A stretch of 64,000 nucleotides of DNA from Asterias rubens (taxonomy: Eukaryota; Echinodermata; Asteroidea; Forcipulatida; Asteriidae): the NCBI RefSeq assembly GCF_902459465.1, contig NC_047070.1, forward strand, positions 6,002,554 to 6,066,553, written 5' to 3'. The notes below the pieces were generated by a model, which worked only from the letters and a program-made list of their open reading frames with translations, ran no database searches and was not told the DNA's origin. Both the position numbers and the translations under genes were made by a program. Shown one piece after another: positions 1 to 10,756 of the stretch. Numbering within the stretch: the first letter of the stretch is position 1; each line of letters opens with the position of its first letter.

Positions 1-116
1 CTCCTTATGCTGTGGTTTATGTGTTTTGGTTATAATATTATGCTTATTATTATTTTTTGATTGTTTTATGTTATTGATATTTTGCTTTGGAATGTTTCTC
101 ATTGTGACTCATTGAT

Positions 117-208
117 TCCCACAGGTTTATTATTTTATGCATATGTTGAGATACACCAAGTGAGAAGACTTGTCTTTGATACTTACCAATAGTGTCCAGT
201 GTCTTTAA
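117..208 (-). mobile_element. TTAA-1 MITE, terminal fragment
   Basis: This holds the last 90 bases of a minus-oriented copy, from the ACAGGTTT segment through the GATACACCAAGTGAGAAG segment to the terminal TGTCCAGTGTC followed by TTAA. Confidence 0.8.
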
Positions 209-887
209 ACAAAATAAATCATCAAACCAACAAAAACCAGTAGGGCCTACCCATTGAATATCACTATAATAATGTATGCATCATTCATGGTCAAGTCTGT
301 CTTTTACAGTGTCAGTTATTTGTAAAAAAAAAAATATATATAAACATACGATGCGTTACCCTATAAACGTGCATGGGTCAGTTAAACTCAAAATACACAC
401 TCAACTGTACTTGTCAATTAATATTCTCTAATAATAAACATCCATCAATATGTGACAGATTTCTTGAATCATTAATTTGTTTCTTCATGTGGAATTTTGT
501 GATTAGGGATCGTGTCTAAAGAGTGTGCAGTTTAAAAAAATTGTAAATTATAGCTACGTTAATATGTATACACTAAAAAAAAACGTTCAGAATTGACCCG
601 AGGGCCGTATCCATAAAGCACGGTGATTTGCAAAAGCACGGTGATTTGTATTGTGATCCTGCCCTCCACTAACACCCCCCCCCCCCCCCCCACACACACA
701 ACGCTACATTTGACGCAGTTTTACACAATGATTTCTAGCGGGAATCCCGATAGTCTGTATAAAGATGTAAGTAGAAAAAGCAATTGCTACTGTTTTATGA
801 GTCTGACCCATTTCTTGGTCAGACAACAAGCCCGGGAAAATGTGATTGATATCTTCGATTCTGCGTTAGTTCGAAACAGTTAAAAAA
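209..887. other. AT-rich intergenic, C-run
   Basis: I see no gene. A run of about 15 C at 676-690 is followed by CA repeats. A piece at about 566-604 with ACACTAAAAA and CAGAATTGACCCG resembles the ends of the TA-flanked element at 20816. Confidence 0.45.
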
Positions 888-982
888 TGTTCACGGGTTT
901 GTTATTGTATGTATAATGTTGGGATACACGAAGTGACAATACTGGTCTTTGAAATTTTACTAAAGGTGTCCAGTGCCTTTAA
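888..982 (-). mobile_element. TTAA-1 MITE, terminal fragment
   Basis: A solitary end of the family: GGTTTGTTAT, then GGGATACACGAAGTGA, ending GTGTCCAGTGCCT plus TTAA. Confidence 0.8.
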
Positions 983-1414
983 GACACTCATGTCTTCGGA
1001 TTCCTTCTCAATTTAATCGTCTGTCTGACATTTTATTCTCCCAAATTTAACCATCTCTCTGCTTAAAATGAATTGCAGTAACCGCTGAAGGTGACTTAAA
1101 ATAAAACCGACTGGACACAAAAATACATGAGATGGTGGATGTAGGAAGCTGTTTGACTTTGATTTGTTTGTTTCAGTGATTTGCTAAAAAATGATTTAGC
1201 CCTAGGACAAGGACAAACAGTATATCTGAAAACGTGACTTTGCAACCCAATGCCCCGACAAAGGGAGGGGCTCACACATGTAAAATCACATGTAAAATTC
1301 GAGTTCGAGTGGGTCACTTTTTCCGGGTCATATTGACTCAAAGTGGGTCCGGCCACCCTGGACCATGGGAGATTCATGCGTTCGGTCAAGTGGAAAACAA
1401 ATAGGGGGTTATAC
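983..1414. other. intergenic, no gene seen
   Basis: Unremarkable sequence between two TTAA-1 pieces. The open frame on the minus strand runs into the neighbouring transposon and has no independent coding character. Confidence 0.4.
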
Positions 1415-1790
1415 AGACAGTGGACACTATTATGGTAGTTACTCAAAATAATTATTAGCATAAAAACTTACTTGGTAACAAGCAATGGAGAGCTGTTTAA
1501 AACATTGTGAGAAACGGCTCCCTCTGAAGTAACGTGGTTTTCGAGAAAGAAAAAAAAGTAATTTTCAAAGAATTTGGTTTCGAGACCTCAGAATTCGATT
1601 TTGCGGTCCCGAAGTCAAGCATCTGAAAGCACACAACTTCGTGTGACAAGGTTGTTTTTTCTTTCATTATTATCTTGCAACTTCGACGAATAATTGAGTT
1701 CAAATTTTCACAGGTCTGTATTTTGTGCAAAATGTTGAGAATACTGGTCTTCGACAATTACCAATAGTGTCCAGGGGGGAGTGTCTTTAA
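1415..1790 (-). mobile_element. TTAA-1 MITE, near full length
   Basis: Both ends are present: AGACAGTGGACACTAT at the left, and CCAATAGTGTCCAG with a short insertion then TCTTTAA at the right. The internal hairpin TTTCGAGACCTCAG...GCGGTCCCGAA is partly eroded, so this is an older copy. Confidence 0.88.
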
Positions 1791-2047
1791 CTCAGATTCT
1801 GCGCGATTTCGAAGAATTTCTGGGTCACGTGCTAGGCCATTCCTGACCGAGAAACACTGCAAAAAAAGGAGTGTTCCAATTGATAACGAAGAGAGATTCA
1901 AAATAAACATATTTGTTGTGTGTTACAATTTAAAACCAGTTCATGTTTTTTGATGCAGATACATAGGTGCTATTTAAACACTCTGTGTTATAAACTTTGA
2001 TCACTGTTCGATATCTATGTGACAGCAGTTCCTGCAGTCTCTCACAT

Positions 2048-2441
2048 TTAAAGGAACACGTTGCCTTGGATCGGTCGAGTTGGTCTATAAAAAGCGTTTG
2101 TCACCGTTTGTTATAAAATGCATATGGTGAGAAAGATGTTTAAAAAGTAGAATACAATGATCCACACAATTTTGCCTCGAAATTGCGTGGTTTTCCTTTT
2201 ACTTTACGAACGAAGTGACGGTCGGCCATTTATGGGAGTCAACAATTTGACTCCCATAAATGGCAGACCGTGTTAGTCGACGAGGTAAAAAGGAAAACCA
2301 CGCAATGTCGAGGTATATTTGTGTAGATCATTGTATTCTACTTTTACAACATCTTTCTGACCATATGCATTTTATAGCAAACAGTTGCAAAACGCTTTTC
2401 AAAGACCAACTCGACCGATCCAAGGCAACGTGTTCCTTTAA
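2048..2441 (+). mobile_element. TTAA-2 foldback MITE, full length
   Basis: The element begins TTAA then AGGAACACGTTGCCTTGG and ends with the inverted copy followed by TTAA. It is a palindrome almost throughout. The centre is ATTTATGGGAGTCAA facing TTGACTCCCATAAAT at about 2228-2262. It has no coding capacity and is the best-preserved of four copies. Confidence 0.92.
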
Positions 2442-2925
2442 ACAAGAAGGAAAAAAAAGAAGAAAATAATAAAATTAAAAAACATTTTCTTTTACTTTTT
2501 TTTGCTATAGACCTTTATCATGGTGCAGCTGGCTTGAATTTCCCCCATAGTGTTGTCAATGTTACCGAACCGAGGCTTGAAGAACAAAATAGTCTGGTTC
2601 CTAACAGCAAAATGCCTATTGGCATTCATTTGTACTTGTTTATGCTTCTGAATAAGGTCCGGTTTGGATTAAAAGTTTAGGCCATCTACCCTACTCGTCT
2701 GATGTGTTTGTATTAGTTTACTACCGAACGTTGTCGTTCTCGTTATACGCTAATTGCTTGCAGGCATGTATTGCATTATTTTATTTACATACTTATTAAT
2801 GCTTCGTGACAGTTGATCCTAACTGACCTTGCTAATAATTAGCTCATATCTTTTGATATTAGAAGGGTCCCTTGGGATTTTTTTTTCTCGGATGGGAGAG
2901 TTAATCGTAATACATAGGCAGTATA
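2442..2925. other. intergenic, short dispersed repeat
   Basis: The piece at 2640-2705 (GGTCCGGTTTGGAT through GGCCATCTACCCTAC) recurs inverted at 15198-15260 beside the receptor pseudogene. No gene is seen. Confidence 0.5.
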
Positions 2926-3345
2926 CACCAATTAATGAGTAATCAAAGCTAGCTAGTCTAATTAACACCTTGGGATGTCACCATCTGCCATTTAAAGGGT
3001 TCTAGTTGTGTACGACACAAGATACAAACGTCCACAGATTTATACTAAACTTGCACGGTTTAAAGATAATGATGGTAGAAAGCTGCTTAGATGGCCGTTC
3101 ACTACGTGACTCGCATGTTTTACTACTCATATAATGTACATAGAAAGCAACATGCTAATCCCTTACTTGATCAAATTTCTTGAAGACAATTTTGTGTAAA
3201 ATTAATGACTATTCAAAACTAGCTAGTCTAATTATTAAGAACTTGGGATGCCACCATCTGTTATTAAAAATGGTTTGAGTTCTCGTTTGGTACGACACAA
3301 AATGCAAACGCTCACAGATTTGCATTAAACTTAACACACGGCTTA
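2926..3345 (+). repeat. two diverged direct repeats about 270 bases apart
   Basis: Units 2926-3063 and 3199-3345 share AGCTAGTCTAATTA, CTTGGGATG-CACCATCTG, GTACGACACAA and CACAGATTT in the same order. No coding content is evident. This is probably a local duplication of a dispersed element. Confidence 0.75.
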
Positions 3346-4234
3346 ATGTGCTGGGGTGCTGTATTTTTTTTTTAATTGTTAGTAAAACATTGTCAAGAAA
3401 ATAACATTTGCCTCAGCGAGACGAAAATTGTTTTAGCTTGCACAACGGATTTACGCGACTCTTATGACAAGATTGCTCTGTGATTTTCACACATTTTTGA
3501 TAAACAACTTGACATTACTAATAAAGCTGAAACATCTACATGTAAATAATATCACATCACATCTCCATTCAAATTTCCCAGTGAGTAGGGATTCATGTCA
3601 TGACCAAAAACTTGATTTACAAAACGGTATCAAAACCCTTGAAGTGGAACCAGATTATGTTTCTTTCCCTCAGGCCTGGTTTAATTTGATTTGATTTTCG
3701 AAAATGAAAGTGTTTGAAAAAGGAGGTCAAATACGGACCCAACAACAAGACATAAAAGGAACATTTCAAAACCAACAAGAACAACAAATACAACAACAAC
3801 AATTTCGGTAACACCACATGAATATCTAGGTTTGAGTGTTTGTCCTGAAAAGTACCGGTGGTTTCAGAACCAACACTACTACCGCAAGCCTCTCTTAGAT
3901 ATATACTTCCACCATGCAAAGTTTCAAATCCCAATAACAACAAGAAGAAGAAGAACAACAACAACAACAATAACAACATTGAATACGCCACTGAATTTGA
4001 AATATTCCGCTGCACATCATTCGACCGCAAACCCATCTATTTGACCCACAACGTAACAATGAGACTGTAAGTTAGTGTGGAACTTTCACTTGCTATTAAA
4101 ACTGATGATCTGTTTTCCATTTTGCAGTTTATTTTGAGACATGACATCACCTTGCTCCATACGTACCAAGAGTGAGCTGCTGCACACATGAGTTTGACGT
4201 GGGATAACTATGGAATAACTAATGACTAATCTAA
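3346..4234. other. upstream region of the first receptor gene
   Basis: It holds a CAA/AAG-rich simple repeat at about 3938-3985 and a 3' splice site-like tract ending TTTTGCAG at about 4126, roughly 110 bases before the receptor ATG. Open frames here are read-through of the trinucleotide repeat. Confidence 0.5.
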
Positions 4235-5380
4235 ATGGAGTCGTGGACAACAGAGGTCGCTGTTCCAGGAGCTGTAACAGAGCAGCCTTCGTTCAGTTTC
4301 ATTCTCCTGAACATAATCTACTCCATCATCGGTCTGCTAGGGATAGTTGGCAACTCTCTGGTAATTTTTGTAGCGGTCAGGGTTCCGTCTCTTCGCTCTG
4401 TGACAAACGTCCTGATCTGCAACCAGACAATAATCGACTTGACCAGTAGTGTGTTCTTCGTAGTACTATACCTTGTACCCAAGCCACAGGTACCTGAGAA
4501 CGAGGTAGCCGCGAGTGTCTTGTGTAAGCTTTGGCTTTCAGACTGGCCTCTGTGGGGTTTCTCAGTCTCCTCAACAGTCAACCTCGTTCTCTTGACTCTG
4601 GAGAGGTACTTTGCCATCATTCACCCCATCAAGTACAGGCGAAAGTTCTCGATGAAGTGCGCCAAATGCCTCGCGCTGATACCTTGGTTCGTCGGGCCGC
4701 TGCACGAGCTCGGCTGGGCATTAGTTCATGTTGTGGACTCCAATGGCGACTGCAGCCCCAAATGGCCCTCGCTGACCCTGCAGTGGGTTCTAGGAGTGGT
4801 GTTTTTCATCGGGCATTATTTGATGCCCGTAACGCTAATGGTGTATGTCTACACCAAGATCGTTTTAAGACTTCGCCGTGATTGGCGCTCCCCTCCCCCA
4901 CAAGCACCGGCCTCTGCTTCGGAGATCGGGGTGTCGTACCGTGTGGAAATAGGACCACCGGACATACCCCTCCCGAATCGTAGTCCGGCACCCGAAAAGA
5001 AACGCTTCAACTTGCTGGCCTCCAGGAGCGTCCTTCGAACCCTCGTAATCGTCTCAGTATCCTACATCATCTGCTGGGGACCGAACGAAATCATATACCT
5101 CGTGTATAACCTCGGAGGCTATGTGGAATTCAATGGGGTGTACCACAGCCTCTCTGTTATATTCGTACTGTGTAACATGTGCCTCAACCCCATCATCTAC
5201 GCGTTTCATTATGAGGAGTTTAGAAAGGCACTCAGAGCAACATTCTCGTGTCATGTTTCTATACCGTGGAAGAGGCTGATGTGTTGGCGCATGCGTACAA
5301 CGAGCAACCACAATGGTCCACGGACTCAACTTCCGAGCGTGACGTCAACGTTGCAATTAGCGGACACGATACAGACTTGA
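4235..5380 (+). CDS. class A (rhodopsin-like) G protein-coupled receptor, orphan, intronless
   Basis: A 381-residue seven-transmembrane receptor of the plasma membrane, expected to couple an extracellular ligand to G proteins. Visible landmarks are Gly-Asn of TM1 (39-40), the TM2 Asp (68), the TM3 Cys (97) with its ECL2 partner Cys173, ERY at the end of TM3 (123-125), the TM4 Trp (151), the TM5 Pro (198), CWGP in TM6 (280-283) and NPIIY in TM7 (318-322). ICL3 is a Pro-rich loop of moderate length. The C-tail has Cys339 and Cys350 and a Ser/Thr-rich end. The N-terminus is short, without an N-glycosylation sequon. The start is the first in-frame Met before TM1. A 3' splice site-like tract ends near 4126, so a non-coding 5' exon is possible. 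AATAAA lies at 5803-5808. The ligand cannot be read from sequence; a peptide or amine receptor clade is inference. Confidence 0.93.
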   Translation: MESWTTEVAVPGAVTEQPSFSFILLNIIYSIIGLLGIVGNSLVIFVAVRVPSLRSVTNVLICNQTIIDLTSSVFFVVLYLVPKPQVPENEVAASVLCKLWLSDWPLWGFSVSSTVNLVLLTLERYFAIIHPIKYRRKFSMKCAKCLALIPWFVGPLHELGWALVHVVDSNGDCSPKWPSLTLQWVLGVVFFIGHYLMPVTLMVYVYTKIVLRLRRDWRSPPPQAPASASEIGVSYRVEIGPPDIPLPNRSPAPEKKRFNLLASRSVLRTLVIVSVSYIICWGPNEIIYLVYNLGGYVEFNGVYHSLSVIFVLCNMCLNPIIYAFHYEEFRKALRATFSCHVSIPWKRLMCWRMRTTSNHNGPRTQLPSVTSTLQLADTIQT

Positions 5381-5851
5381 CGGGTACGGGTACTGGTTGA
5401 GGCTGCAAGTGGCCCAGTGGGAATAGTTTACGAATATTTTGTGGAAAATATAATTATTGCTATTATGGATTTATTGTGTGAAAATGAGTGATCCATTCAT
5501 ATACATTTGTTGTTTTTAAACACTGGCCACTAGTTTGTATGGGCTGTTTGCATCGGTAGCAGAATAATCTTCAGATGGGGGGAGGTATGTTAGCTTTATT
5601 TTAAATGCTGAGACATTACAAGGTCAAAAGGGGTCTGCCTTTTAAGGAAAACGAGGGTCTCTTCAACCGAGTAAAAAAATTATCAAAATACAAAACGCTT
5701 TTATAAAAGGATTGGAATATATTTGAACTCTGGGTTGTTTTGGGGTGGGGGAGATCGGCCAGTAATTAATATTTGATATATTTGTTCGTTGGAAGTTTAC
5801 TTAATAAATTGGACACATGATGGAACTGAGTGTTTTAGTATGATCAGTTTG
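5381..5851. other. 3' flank of the first receptor gene
   Basis: AT-rich presumed 3' UTR with AATAAA at 5803-5808, followed within 45 bases by a TTAA-1 element. No other feature is seen. Confidence 0.5.
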
Positions 5852-6503
5852 TTAAAGGCACTGGATACCTTTATTAATGTCAAAGACCAGTAGTCTCACT
5901 TGGTGTATCTCATATCAATTTATTAAAGGCAGTGGACATTTTGGTAATTACTCAAAATAATTATAAGCATAAAACATCACTTGGTTAAGATTAATGGGGA
6001 GAGGTTGATAATATAAAACATTCTGAGACACGGCTCCCTCTGAGGTGACGTAGTTTTCGAGAAAGAAGTAATTTTCCACGAATTTGATTTCAAGACGTCA
6101 GGTTTTTTAATTTGAGGTCTCGAAATCAAGCATCTGAAAGAACACAACTTCGTGTGACAAGGGTGTTTTTTTCTTTCTTTCGTAGTTATCTCGCAATTCC
6201 GATGACCAATCAAGCTCAATTTTTCACAGGTTTGACATTATATGCATATGTTGAGATACACCAAGTCAGAAGACTGGTCTTTGACAATTAACAATAGTGA
6301 AATTTTTGAATTAATTGGTCATCGAAGTTGCAAAACAAAAAATACCCTAGTTGCACAAATTTGGAAGCTTTCAGATGCCTACAAAATACTGCAGGCCTGA
6401 AGTCTTTTATCAGGTTCAAATATTTGAGTTCTCCAAAACTACGTGACTCTCACAATGTTTTATAAATGTTTACGCGCCGCCTAATAATTATTTTGTGTCC
6501 AGT
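5852..6503 (+). mobile_element. TTAA-1 MITE interrupted by a second copy
   Basis: A plus-oriented copy starts at TTAA 5852 (AGGCACTGGATACC) and breaks at about 5932. It resumes at about 6300 with ATTGGTCATCGAAGTTGC and runs to a worn right end near TTTTGTGTCCAG. Its internal arms have a different sequence (GCCTGAAG) from the common form, marking a subfamily. Confidence 0.82.
5933..6299 (-). mobile_element. TTAA-1 MITE nested in the 5852-6503 copy
   Basis: It begins TTAA then AGGCAGTGGACATT, carries the full internal series and ends at CAATAGTG, lacking about 12 terminal bases. The host element continues directly on either side. Confidence 0.85.
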
Positions 6504-6577
6504 TTTACAGAGAGATTTCATGCTTTCTTTGACATGTGTCTGTTGTTTATGTCTGCCAAACAAGTTACAACTCGATA

Positions 6578-6853
6578 TTCATAAATACATCAGACAGTTT
6601 CGCTATTCCTAGCGCGTCACGTGGGTGTGTGTAGCCCTTTGTTTATGACCAGTAAAAAGTGTTGAAACATGGGCGTGACACGCGAGCTTGCGCCTGTGCT
6701 TATAATACGATTCTTCATTCCTATTGGTCGAGAGCCACGACCGGGACAGTTGTGCCACATCACGCGATACGCGCGACGCGCACAGCATTCCTTTAAGGAG
6801 TTGCTTACCCGAGGGCGGCGGAGGGCTTAACCATTTCGTGGAGGGGTGTTGTT
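6578..6853 (+). repeat. dispersed repeat J, copy 1
   Basis: This matches 25272-25566 along its length, sharing CAGACAGTTTCGCTATTCCT, GCGCGTCACGTGGGTGTG, TTCATTCCTATTGGTCGAGA and CATCACGCGATACGCGCGAC. It is GC-rich relative to its surroundings. No open frame is conserved between the copies. Confidence 0.85.
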
Positions 6854-7170
6854 CAAAATGATAATTAATACAATAATAAACTCCATTAATTTGAAGACTT
6901 GCTAGCAAACCATGCACTGTCATGCATATTACCGCAATCTTAATAAACTACCGGGTTGCTACACCAATACCAAGTTTTGAGTTATAAAACAATTGTTACA
7001 TTAGCCGTTGGGGATTTACATTGTGATGTGGTGCAATCTACTGCCATTCATACTTCAAACATTGGCACAACCCCCTTCTCTTTCACACAGACAATTCTTA
7101 AGTGTTTTACATAATCTATCAAATGGGAGCTACGGCTTTACGCGCCATCCCGAAAGACAAAGCAACGAGG
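6854..7170. other. intergenic, no gene seen
   Basis: Ordinary AT-rich sequence between repeat J and a TTAA-1 copy. Confidence 0.4.
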
Positions 7171-7395
7171 TTAAAGGCACCGGACACCTTTGGTAATTGA
7201 CAAAGATCAGTCTTCTCCATTGGTGTATCGCAACATACATGAATATACATAAACGTACAAACCCGTGACAATTTGAGCTCACTTGGTCCTCGAAGTTGCT
7301 AGAGAATAATGGAAGAAAAACTGCATTTGCTGCACAAGTTGTGTGCTTCCAGATGCTTGATTTCGTGAGTCAAGGAAATTTTCCACACTACGCGG
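7171..7395 (+). mobile_element. TTAA-1 MITE, left part
   Basis: It begins TTAA then AGGCACCGGACACC and continues to the TTCCAGATGCTTGATTTCG segment, then is lost. The right half is absent. Confidence 0.82.
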
Positions 7396-7561
7396 CAAAA
7401 CATTAAAATAAAACAAATGCGCTCACAAAAGGGTTACGCATGGTTCATACTTCCTGCAAATTCGAGCGCGATACGAAATTTGACGTCACGGCCCTGTTTT
7501 CACTGCGATTGTTTCGCAGGAGTTCAGCTCAATTTTATGAAACGAGCTAAAAGATTAACAC

Positions 7562-7980
7562 TTCAAGGCATAGGACACTATTGCTTATTTCTCAAAATAA
7601 TTGCTAGCATAAAAGCTTAATTGTTAGCATAAAAGCTTAATTTGTTAACTAGCAATGGAGAGCTGTTGATAGTATCAAACTTTATGAGAAACGGCTCCAT
7701 CTGAAGTAACGTATATGTCGTGAAAGAAGTAATTTTCTACTACAGCATTTGAATGTAATTTCGGGACCTTAGAGTTATATGTGAGGTCCCGAAATCAAGC
7801 ATCTGAAAGCACACAACTTCGTGTGACAAGGTTGTTTTTTTTCTTCAATTATTAGCTCGCAACTTCGACGACCATTTGAGTTCAAATTTCCACAGGTTTG
7901 TTATTTGTGCATTAGGTCATTGTTGAGGTACACCGAGTGAGAGAAGTCTTTGACAATTACCACTAGTTTCTAGTGTCTTT
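7562..7980 (-). mobile_element. TTAA-1 MITE with internal small duplication
   Basis: A full-length minus copy. The TTGTTAGCATAAAAGCTTAA segment is present twice in tandem at about 7600-7640. The ends are worn (GGCATAGGACACTATTG and TAGTTTCTAGTGTCTTT). Confidence 0.85.
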
Positions 7981-8321
7981 TATACAGACTACAACACAAC
8001 GGTTTATACAGACGATAGTGTTTGACCATGATACTGTAAATGATGTGGCTAATTAGTCATACCTATGTCTGGATTTGGGGTTGGTCAGTTTCCCTAAATG
8101 ATTGGCTTATTTTTTTAAATAGTTTATTATGTGAGATTTTGGATCCTGTTCGAATATTTGCATGTTCGATGTATTACCGTGAAGATTGAAATTTCATTTT
8201 CATTATTCAATTCGTGTCCCAGATAGTACGGCGGGCTTTACCTAAAATCCGGGATCTAACCTATTATAACCATGTGTCGTGATCAACCAGCTCAGTCTCT
8301 GCAATGAGCCGAGGGCGTATT
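7981..8321. other. intergenic, no gene seen
   Basis: AT-rich sequence without recognisable elements. Confidence 0.4.
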
Positions 8322-8746
8322 GCCGGTGTCAGATGCAATTGTGTCCGCCATGCAGTACGACCGCTCCGGACACTTTTGCATATGCAATCGTGTCCGGGGC
8401 TATGCAAAAACCGTCCGGCGAGCGAGCATGCATGCACTGAACCTACGTACAGATTCAGCATGAATTATTCGCGTATTTTATGATTGCAGCGAATGCCGGC
8501 CGAACATTTCCCTTGTCATTCATGACATGCACTTAGCTTGTAAAAAAATGGAGAACGTGTTACGTCGACCAAGGGCGTTTAATTTACTGCAAGGACGGTT
8601 TTGCACGGGGCGGACACAACTGCATATGCAAGTGTATCCGGGCGGACACAATTGAATTATGCAGCAGCGTCAGGGCTGACACGATTGCATATGCAAAACC
8701 GTCCGGCAAACATTGCATAGAGGACATAATTGCATGCGACACCGGG
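8322..8746. mobile_element. foldback element with repeated TGCATATGCA palindromes
   Basis: The ends are inverted: GCCGGTGTCAGATGCAATTG at the left against CAATTGCATGCGACACCGG-like sequence at the right. Inside, CCGGACAC-type boxes alternate with the palindrome TGCATATGCA (8378, 8621, 8685) and with ACCGTCCGGC in both arms. The middle, about 8430-8580, is unrelated. No transposase is seen, so this is a non-autonomous element. Confidence 0.7.
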
Positions 8747-9293
8747 TGAGGTCGTCAGATGCCAAAATGGAATGCTATATCTTTCTGTGCGACCGTGACT
8801 TTGGTTGAAAATTTGTTTCTGATCATTAGAATTGCCAATGTCATAGTGCTTTTCAATTGGTAGTTTTGTTTCTTTCTTAATTAACAAAAAAAATCGGTTA
8901 AAAAGAGGAATCCCTTAAAGAACAGGACATTTTTTGAGAGCGGCAATTCTAATGAGCAGAACAAAAAAATTGCTGCTGGAAAAAAAAAATAACGGTCATA
9001 ATTCGTATTGCACATAATGAAGATGGACCACCATGATTTGTCTTCGTTCTCAGTGAAACTATTACACAATTGATTGCATGCGGGGCTTGGGAGCCAAGCT
9101 GCGCATTTGAGGGTACTAGCTACTAGCACATGTACAACAATTACAAAAGCTCTTTTTTAATTAGGGCCATAATAACATCAATGCGTCGTGATGTAACCAA
9201 ATTAATGCCACAGCGCTGTTTACATACCAGTCATTGTACGTAACCAGCACTCATTACCAAACCACATTCCTTCACCACAGATACTGCTGATCG
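8747..9293. other. intergenic, no gene seen
   Basis: AT-rich sequence with no recognisable coding or repeat structure. Confidence 0.4.
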
Positions 9294-9575
9294 GAGAAGT
9301 AAACACACACCTCTGAGATAGTGACATTGACCATTAGAGCAATTGGAACAACCATATGCCTTGCTGGGAGCATAGAGCAAGGACTTTATGCCGAGAGAGC
9401 AAGGAACAACCAGATACCTTGGTGAGTTCTTAATTCCTGCTACCCATGCAATGCATAACATGGACAGAGACGTAATCACACCTCTCCGAAGATAAGTGAC
9501 ATTGACCATAGAGGAATTGGAACTAGATACCTTGCTGAGAGAGCAAGGAGGAACAACCATAAACCTTGCCGAGTT
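9294..9575 (+). repeat. imperfect direct repeats upstream of the second receptor
   Basis: Two units starting at about 9294 and 9464 share CACACCTCT, GTGACATTGACCAT, AATTGGAAC and TACCTTGCTGAG-type segments. GAGCAAGGA recurs several times. They end just before the receptor ATG at 9594, in the presumed 5' UTR or promoter. Confidence 0.65.
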
Positions 9576-9593
9576 TCTTCCTGCTGCTCTGCA

Positions 9594-10745
9594 ATGGACC
9601 ACGCAACAACACCGAGTACCAGTATGTCGGGAATGGACGGTTCGGTACCCAGTCAACACATAGTCCTCACGATCTTCTACTATCTGATCGGCCTACTCGG
9701 AATATTAGGCAACACTCTGGTCATTTATGTGGTCGTCCGAGCACCGTCTCTTCGCTCCGTGACCAACGTGCTGATCTGCAACCAGGCCGTGATCGACCTG
9801 ACCAGCAGTCTGGTGTTCGTGGTGATCTACCTGCTCCCAACGCCTGCCGTACCGGAGTCCCAGTTGGCAGCGAGTGTGTACTGTAAGCTGTACCTTTCGC
9901 ACTGGCCTCTGTGGGGGATCTCGGTCAGTTCAACGGCGAACCTCGTCCTTCTGACATTAGAGCGGTACATCGCCGTGTTCCACCCGATCAAATACCGGAA
10001 TAAGTTCACCAGGAGACGAGCCCAATGCCTAGCCGTGATACCCTGGTTTATCGGTCCACTGCACGAACTCGGCTGGGCATTAGTGCATAGAATAGACTCG
10101 GCGGGCGATTGTACTTCAGACTGGCCCTCACAGTCGCTTCAGATGGGTCTCGGCATCCTGTTCTTCTCCGGACATTACGTGATTCCCGTCACGCTCATGA
10201 TCTACGTGTACACCAGGATCGTGATGAAGCTGCGCCGTGATATGGGCCCATCGCTCCCACCAGCACTTGTAGCAAATCACGCTGCTAAAGCATCAAACCT
10301 CCTTGCGAGATCGGACAAGCCGAACCCCAAGAAGCCCGGGCACCTTGCCAAGTCCACAAAACGCTACAGTACCCTGGCCTCGAGGAGCGTCCTTCGTACC
10401 CTCGTGATCGTCTCAGTGACTTACATTATCGGCTGGGGTCCAAACGAAACCATATACCTCTTGTATAACCTCGGAGGCTATGTTGACTTCAACGGACTAT
10501 ACAGCAACATGTCCGTCGTATTTGCTTTGGGCAACATGTGCCTCAACCCAATCATCTACGCGTTTCACTACAGGGAGCTAAACAATGCTCTGAGGAAACT
10601 ACTCCCGTGTACATGTAAGTTACGATGGGAGAGATTTGCATGTTGGCGTAAAAAGTCCCAGTATGAACTCAGGGGGAAGTCTCCGACCGTTGCAACAATC
10701 ACGCCGTTATCTTTCCAATCCACCGAACAGCTTACGAAGCTTTGA
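9594..10745 (+). CDS. class A G protein-coupled receptor, paralogue of the 4235-5380 gene
   Basis: A 383-residue receptor whose landmarks fall at the same residue numbers as in its neighbour: Asn40, Asp68, Cys97, ERY 123-125, Trp151, Cys173, Pro198 and NPIIY 318-322. The two therefore align with no gap through TM7. From ICL1 to ECL2 (residues 52-173) I count 92 identities in 122 positions by eye. TM6 reads GWGP (280-283) instead of CWGP. ICL3 is more basic and the C-tail is diverged. The start Met precedes a Ser/Thr-rich N-terminus with no clear glycosylation sequon. The stop codon lies only 11 bases before a TTAA-1 transposon, so most of the 3' UTR must be transposon sequence. A local tandem duplication with strong selection on the core is the simplest origin. 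Confidence 0.93.
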   Translation: MDHATTPSTSMSGMDGSVPSQHIVLTIFYYLIGLLGILGNTLVIYVVVRAPSLRSVTNVLICNQAVIDLTSSLVFVVIYLLPTPAVPESQLAASVYCKLYLSHWPLWGISVSSTANLVLLTLERYIAVFHPIKYRNKFTRRRAQCLAVIPWFIGPLHELGWALVHRIDSAGDCTSDWPSQSLQMGLGILFFSGHYVIPVTLMIYVYTRIVMKLRRDMGPSLPPALVANHAAKASNLLARSDKPNPKKPGHLAKSTKRYSTLASRSVLRTLVIVSVTYIIGWGPNETIYLLYNLGGYVDFNGLYSNMSVVFALGNMCLNPIIYAFHYRELNNALRKLLPCTCKLRWERFACWRKKSQYELRGKSPTVATITPLSFQSTEQLTKL

Positions 10746-10756
10746 AGAACAGATAC

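Noticed and set aside
623-883. 86-residue frame with a Pro/His/Thr run
   Set aside because: It is created by translation of the C run and CA repeats. No motif, and the flanks are non-coding.
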